Below, one piece after another: positions 23,533 through 26,829 of a stretch of 26,829 nucleotides of DNA. Position numbers and translations under genes: made by a program. How positions within the stretch are numbered: position 1 is the first letter of the stretch; each line of letters starts with the position of its first letter. The stretch is from Treponema sp. (lineage in GTDB: Bacteria > Spirochaetota > Spirochaetia > Treponematales > Breznakiellaceae). The DNA lies in contig JAIRSD010000270.1 of NCBI GenBank assembly GCA_031255615.1, positions 1 to 26,829 of the forward strand. Reading direction: 5' to 3'. Below the pieces are notes generated by a model. The model ran no database searches and was not told the DNA's origin. It saw only the letters and a program-made list of their open reading frames with translations.

Positions 23533-25116
23533 CTAGGTGCTTTGCAGCTCCGCCGCCGCCTTCTTGATTGCGTCGATTTCGTCATAGGGCCGGGGGCCGT
23601 CGGCGTAGATGATTGAGTTTTCGTGCCCCTTCCCCAGGAACAGGACCAGATCGCCGGGAGACGCCAGGGAGAGGGCCTTGCGGATGGCGGCGGGACGGTC
23701 GGCGATGAGAAAGAGGTCCCTGCCCCGCCGCAGTTTGATGTTGCCTTCCATGCAGCCCGCGGCGATTTCCTCCAGGATGGAGAGGGGATCTTCGCCCCGG
23801 GGGTCTTCGTCGCAGAGGATGAGGATGTCCGCGTAGCTGGCGGCGATTTCTCCCTGCATGTAGCGTTTCTGGATGTCCCGCTCCCCGGCGGACCCGAAGA
23901 TTGCGATGAGCCGCCGCTCTTTTCTTTTTTTTCCGGCGGCGCCGGGGCCTTGTTCCCGGTCCAGGCGGTCCCGCAGGGGGGGGAAGACGGCCCGGAAGGA
24001 GGAGGGGGTGTGGGCGTAGTCCACGAGAATTTCCAGGCCCAGGGAGTTGGGGACGCTGGTCATCCGGCCGAGGAGGGGTTTAAGCCGGGCCGCCAGGGGG
24101 GCCGTTTCCCGCAGGGGGATGTCGAGGAGTTCCGACACTACCAGGAGGGAGGCGAAGACGTTCCCCGCGTTAAAGGTTCCGGGCAGTTGGTCCCGGATGT
24201 CTATGATTTCTCCGGTCTGCCGGATCACGGCGTTGTACCAGTTTCCCCCGGCGCCGGGGACCATGCTGCCCAGGCTGAGATCCGCCGCGAGGCCCCGGAC
24301 GCTGTATGTCAGCATCTTCGCCGCGCCGACGGCGGAAAAGACGGCGGCGCTGGGATCGTCGGCGTTCACTACCCCGACGCTGGAAAGGAGTTCCCGCTGT
24401 TTCAGGGCCCGGAACAGGTTCAGTTTATCGTCCCGGTATTGCTCCCAGGTGCCGTGGAATTCCAGGTGTTCGTGGGTAACGTTGGTCATAACCGCGGCGG
24501 AGAATTTTATGTCCCGCAGGCGGCCCGTTTTTTGGGAAAGGCCGTGGGAGCTCGCCTCCAGCACCGCGTATTCCGCGCCGTTTTCCGCCATTTCCCAAAG
24601 CAGCCGCTGCACTTCCGGGGCCTCCGGGGTGGTTTGGTGTTCCGGGTTGGGGAGCGCCTCGCCCCCGTTGCTGGAAAGGACGGTGGAAAAAAAACCGGCC
24701 CGCTTCCCCATAAGCCGGAGGAGCTGCCAGATAAGGTAGACCGTGGTGCTTTTCCCTTCCGTGCCGGTTACCCCGATGCAGACCATCCGCTGGGCGGGGT
24801 GGCCGTAAAAGGAAGCGGCGATGGGGGACATGGCGGTGCGGGCGTTCTTTACCCGCAGATAGACCGCCCGCGGATCCCGGACCGGCAGGTCGCCTTCGTG
24901 GACGATGACCAGGGCCCCCCGCCGCAGGGCCTCGTCGATGTAGCGGCGTCCGTCGGTGTGGATCCCCTTGAGGGCGAAAAAAAGATTGCCGGGCTGCACC
25001 TTGCGGGAGTCCAGGGCCAGGCCGGTAACCAGAGGATCCCGCTGGCCGGGCCCCTCGACGCAACCGGCGGCCTGGGCGGTGCGGGGGCTGAAAAAGGCGG
25101 AAAGCTGAGACACCAT
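23533..25116 (-). CDS. murE: UDP-N-acetylmuramyl-tripeptide synthetase (Mur ligase)
   Basis: A 527-residue cytoplasmic ligase adding the third amino acid to the peptidoglycan stem peptide with ATP. Landmarks: N-terminal UDP-binding region (ALDSRKVQPGNLFFALKG, 34-51), P-loop GVTGTEGKST (115-124), EASSHGLSQ (187-195), THEHLEFHGTWEQYRDDKLNLF with the lysine expected to be carbamylated at 231, FGSAGERD (407-414), and GKGHEN (495-500). The position that is DNPR in meso-diaminopimelate enzymes reads DEDPRGE (436-442), so the amino acid added is not obviously diaminopimelate. Treponemes are known to use ornithine. No Shine-Dalgarno sequence precedes the ATG; a promoter-like element abuts it. Confidence 0.95.
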   Translation of the reverse strand: MVSQLSAFFSPRTAQAAGCVEGPGQRDPLVTGLALDSRKVQPGNLFFALKGIHTDGRRYIDEALRRGALVIVHEGDLPVRDPRAVYLRVKNARTAMSPIAASFYGHPAQRMVCIGVTGTEGKSTTVYLIWQLLRLMGKRAGFFSTVLSSNGGEALPNPEHQTTPEAPEVQRLLWEMAENGAEYAVLEASSHGLSQKTGRLRDIKFSAAVMTNVTHEHLEFHGTWEQYRDDKLNLFRALKQRELLSSVGVVNADDPSAAVFSAVGAAKMLTYSVRGLAADLSLGSMVPGAGGNWYNAVIRQTGEIIDIRDQLPGTFNAGNVFASLLVVSELLDIPLRETAPLAARLKPLLGRMTSVPNSLGLEILVDYAHTPSSFRAVFPPLRDRLDREQGPGAAGKKRKERRLIAIFGSAGERDIQKRYMQGEIAASYADILILCDEDPRGEDPLSILEEIAAGCMEGNIKLRRGRDLFLIADRPAAIRKALSLASPGDLVLFLGKGHENSIIYADGPRPYDEIDAIKKAAAELQST

Positions 25117-25121
25117 TGTTT

Positions 25122-25150
25122 ATTTTACATTTTTCCCTTATGGGGGTAAA
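25122..25150 (-). promoter_or_regulatory. Predicted promoter of murE, possibly leaderless
   Basis: Minus-strand TTTACC (25145-25150) and TAAAAT (25122-25127) with a 17-base spacer. Only five bases separate the -10 box from the ATG, and no ribosome-binding site is visible. The -35 match is modest. Confidence 0.4.
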
Positions 25151-25176
25151 GGCGCGGGAACAGCGATGCTCCGTTT

Positions 25177-25276
25177 GGAATATGCCGCATATCATGTGCG
25201 GGTTGGGCGTGTTTTTCGCGGCTGTCCGTCTGCGGCGGCCCCTCTGCGGCGGGGCGTAAAAAACCGGGCCCAACAT
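25177..25276 (-). repeat. Degenerate modular hairpin repeat, copy F
   Basis: It keeps the outer motif (GATATGCGGCATATTCC on the minus strand), a GGTTGGGCGTG variant and an inverted ACCGGGCCCAAC end. The interior is GC-rich, and the core is lost. It lies between the divergent murE and isomerase genes. Confidence 0.55.
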
Positions 25277-25391
25277 GCATCCCTTTATGGCATAATGGAT
25301 GTGTTCAATAACTGTGCATCCGCCTGTCCTGGACGATGGGCTGCCATATCAGGGCGGGCGGATCCCGATCAAGGCGGATGAGGAGGTTTCT

Positions 25392-26228
25392 ATGAGGTTT
25401 GGCGGAACCGTGTTGGGCCCTTACGCGGGGGCGGAGGCTTTTACGGCCATGGCCGGGGCATGTGGTTTCCGGGCGGTAACTTTTCCCCTGGACTACAAGG
25501 CGCCAGCGGCTGAGATTGACAAACTTACCCAGGCTTTAAAGGGGGCGGATATATTGGTCGCCGAGGTGGGGGCCTGGCATACCAATCCCCTTTCCCCGGA
25601 GGGGCAGGAAAAAAAGAGGGCCCTGGAACATATCAAGAGGCAGCTTGAGCTGGCGGAGTATATCGGGGCGCTATGCTGCGTCAATGTGGCGGGGGTTCAT
25701 GGATCCCAATGGGACGGCCACGCGGCGGACGCCTTTAGTCCGGCGGTGTTTAACGAGGTGGTGGAAACGGTGCGGGAAATTATTGACGGGGTGAATCCGA
25801 AAAGGACCGGCTATGCCCTGGAGACCATGCCCTGGATGATTCCCCACAGCCCCGATTCCTACGCGGAGCTTATCAGGGCGGTTGACCGTCCCGCCTTTGT
25901 GGGGCATCTGGATGTGGTGAACCTGATCAACAGCCCGGAACGGTACTACGCCAACGCCGCGATAACTCAGCAGTGCTTTGACAAGTTCGGTTTTTCCATC
26001 CGTTCCATCCACGTGAAGGATATTATTCTGGGGAACCGCCTGACGGTCCACCTGGATGAATGTCCGGTGGGGAAAGGGGGTTACGATATCGGCTGCCTTC
26101 TGAAAAACGCGGCGGCCCTGCCCCCGGATACTCCCCTCCTGGTGGAACACCTCGATAACCAGGAGGACTACAAAAACTCCATCGCCTATTTGAATAAACT
26201 GGCGGCGGATCTGGGGCTACTGCCCTGA
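25392..26228 (+). CDS. Sugar phosphate isomerase/epimerase-like TIM-barrel protein
   Basis: A 278-residue cytoplasmic protein of the xylose isomerase-like TIM-barrel superfamily (AP endonuclease family 2 fold). Candidate metal ligands fall on the expected strands: E144 (YALETMPW), H172 and D174 (FVGHLDVVN), H207 (IRSIHVKDI) and an acidic residue in LDECPVGKGGYDI (219-233). Members isomerise or epimerise sugars or inositol derivatives. The substrate is not inferable here. GAGGAGG lies five to six bases before the ATG at 25392, which sets the start; a longer frame upstream to 25299 runs through repeat-derived DNA and is rejected. It appears to be a single-gene unit. Confidence 0.85.
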   Translation: MRFGGTVLGPYAGAEAFTAMAGACGFRAVTFPLDYKAPAAEIDKLTQALKGADILVAEVGAWHTNPLSPEGQEKKRALEHIKRQLELAEYIGALCCVNVAGVHGSQWDGHAADAFSPAVFNEVVETVREIIDGVNPKRTGYALETMPWMIPHSPDSYAELIRAVDRPAFVGHLDVVNLINSPERYYANAAITQQCFDKFGFSIRSIHVKDIILGNRLTVHLDECPVGKGGYDIGCLLKNAAALPPDTPLLVEHLDNQEDYKNSIAYLNKLAADLGLLP

Positions 26229-26236
26229 TTGAGTCC

Positions 26237-26341
26237 GGGCAGGCCCCCGCCTCCGGCGGGGGCCTGCCCCGCGAACCCCAGGCCGGCACGGAGGCCGGCT
26301 GTGTCCATTTCAGGAGTTGCTGCGCGAAGTGCAGCAACTCC
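26237..26341. repeat. Large hairpins downstream of the isomerase gene
   Basis: GGGCAGGCCCCCGCC pairs perfectly with 26255-26269 over a TCC loop (15-bp stem, 26237-26269). A second hairpin, GGAGTTGCTGC/GCAGCAACTCC, is at 26313-26341. No T-tract follows either. They abut copy G of the modular repeat; together these elements fill the 334-base gap to the next gene. Confidence 0.65.
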
Positions 26342-26345
26342 GAAA

Positions 26346-26540
26346 GGCGAACATCCGCAGGGATGCGGATGTTCGCCCGCGCAAGGGTTAGGAGGGGTGC
26401 GGAGCAGACCCGGCGCGGAGCGGCGGGGCCGGAGCAAAGTCGGAGCCCTGGCAACCAGAGGTTGCCTTGATAGCCCGGTTTTTTGCGGCTGCGCCGCAAA
26501 AAATGCGCCCAACAGAAGAGCGATACGCGGAGACGGCTGC
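26346..26540 (+). repeat. Modular hairpin repeat, copy G (longest form)
   Basis: Hairpin 1 has GGCGAACATCCGC/GCGGATGTTCGCC arms (26346-26377). It is followed by core GCGCAAGGGTTAGGAGGGG, GTGCGGAGCAG, a CGGAGC-rich middle, hairpin CAACC-AGA-GGTTG, TTGATAGCCCGG, hairpin 3 TTTTTTGCGGC-TGC-GCCGCAAAAAA (26479-26503), TGCGCCCAAC and the outer motif CGATACGCGG. The middle matches copy A, and the last hairpins match copy D. Confidence 0.82.
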
Positions 26541-26562
26541 ACTGAGCATTGCGGGGCTTCCC

Positions 26563-26829
26563 TTAATCCGCGGCTCCGGGCAAATCCATCCAAAAAAGCA
26601 CGCCCCCGCCGTGGTTTTGCAGGGTGAAGGGGACGCCCATTCCGTCCAGGGCGCGCTTTACGATGGCAAGCCCCAGGCCGCTCCGCCCCGCGTCCCGGTT
26701 CCGGGCAGGGTCCCGGCGGTAGAAGGGTTCAAAAAGGTGGGCCAGGGCTTCTTCCTCGATATGGGCTTTCGGGTTGAATATGTTGAGGCGTATGTTTCCC
26801 GGCGCGGCCTGGTTCGGCGCGGTCCAGAG
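26563..26829 (-). CDS. Sensor histidine kinase, C-terminal part (cut by the window edge)
   Basis: The last 88 residues are present; the gene continues beyond 26829. Recognisable are the F box LFEPFYRRDPARNRD and the G2 box RSGLGLAIVKRALDGMG of the HATPase_c domain, followed by HGGGVLFWMDLP and the stop TAA (26563-26565). This is the ATP-binding end of a membrane or cytoplasmic two-component sensor kinase. The response regulator and sensor domain are outside the window, so the signal is unknown. Confidence 0.88.
   Translation of the reverse strand, partial: LWTAPNQAAPGNIRLNIFNPKAHIEEEALAHLFEPFYRRDPARNRDAGRSGLGLAIVKRALDGMGVPFTLQNHGGGVLFWMDLPGAAD

Noticed and set aside
23623..25149. 508-codon plus-strand frame
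   Set aside because: Antisense of murE, no recognisable domain, Gly/Val-rich shadow composition.

Overview
The window reads as chromosomal DNA of a GC-rich bacterium, most likely a spirochaete of the Treponema group. This is inferred from gene content and protein style: relaxed lipoboxes, a GroEL gene standing alone without groES, a MurE with an unusual substrate motif, and an RND efflux operon that carries a PII-like transporter-associated protein. No rRNA or tRNA gene was recognised, so the assignment stays inferential. No phage, plasmid, CRISPR or transposase genes were seen. The content is core metabolism and envelope genes separated by intergenic DNA that is unusually rich in repeats.

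Layout. 1-1301 has no convincing gene. It holds a leftward promoter at the edge, two copies of a CACGAAGG-type repeat with a 19-bp tandem array, and a run of hairpins. Next come pgsA (-), an M32 carboxypeptidase (-), a cytidylate-kinase-like protein with a C-terminal BON-like region (-), and a Nudix hydrolase (+). A two-gene envelope operon follows (lipoprotein then LysM protein, -), then a small PC4/YdbC-type ssDNA-binding protein (+). The overlapping cluster sdaAB-sdaAA-rnhA (-) encodes iron-sulfur L-serine dehydratase and RNase HI. groEL (+) has a promoter and a strong terminator. A methyltransferase (-) precedes the largest unit, an efflux operon read right to left: a TetR-type regulator, TolC-like outer-membrane factor, lipoprotein adaptor, RND pump, PII-like protein with a long Pro/Ala tail, and a conserved hypothetical. 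The right part has murE (-), a sugar-phosphate isomerase/epimerase-like TIM barrel (+), and the 3' end of a histidine kinase gene (-).

Most notable observations. (1) The efflux regulator is a double-TetR protein split by a 13-G homopolymer. A 12-G tract would restore one 435-residue protein, so the regulator may be phase-variable (or the tract was mis-sequenced). A perfect 24-bp palindrome overlaps its predicted transcription start. (2) A family of modular intergenic repeats keeps short core sequences constant while the hairpins between them change on both arms together. At least seven copies or fragments occur in 27 kb. (3) RNase HI carries about 41 extra residues encoded by three consecutive hairpins, which looks like an in-frame repeat insertion. 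Both serine dehydratase subunits next to it also carry Pro/Gly-rich inserts. (4) pgsA and murE have promoter-like sequences directly abutting their start codons and no Shine-Dalgarno sequence, suggesting leaderless transcripts.
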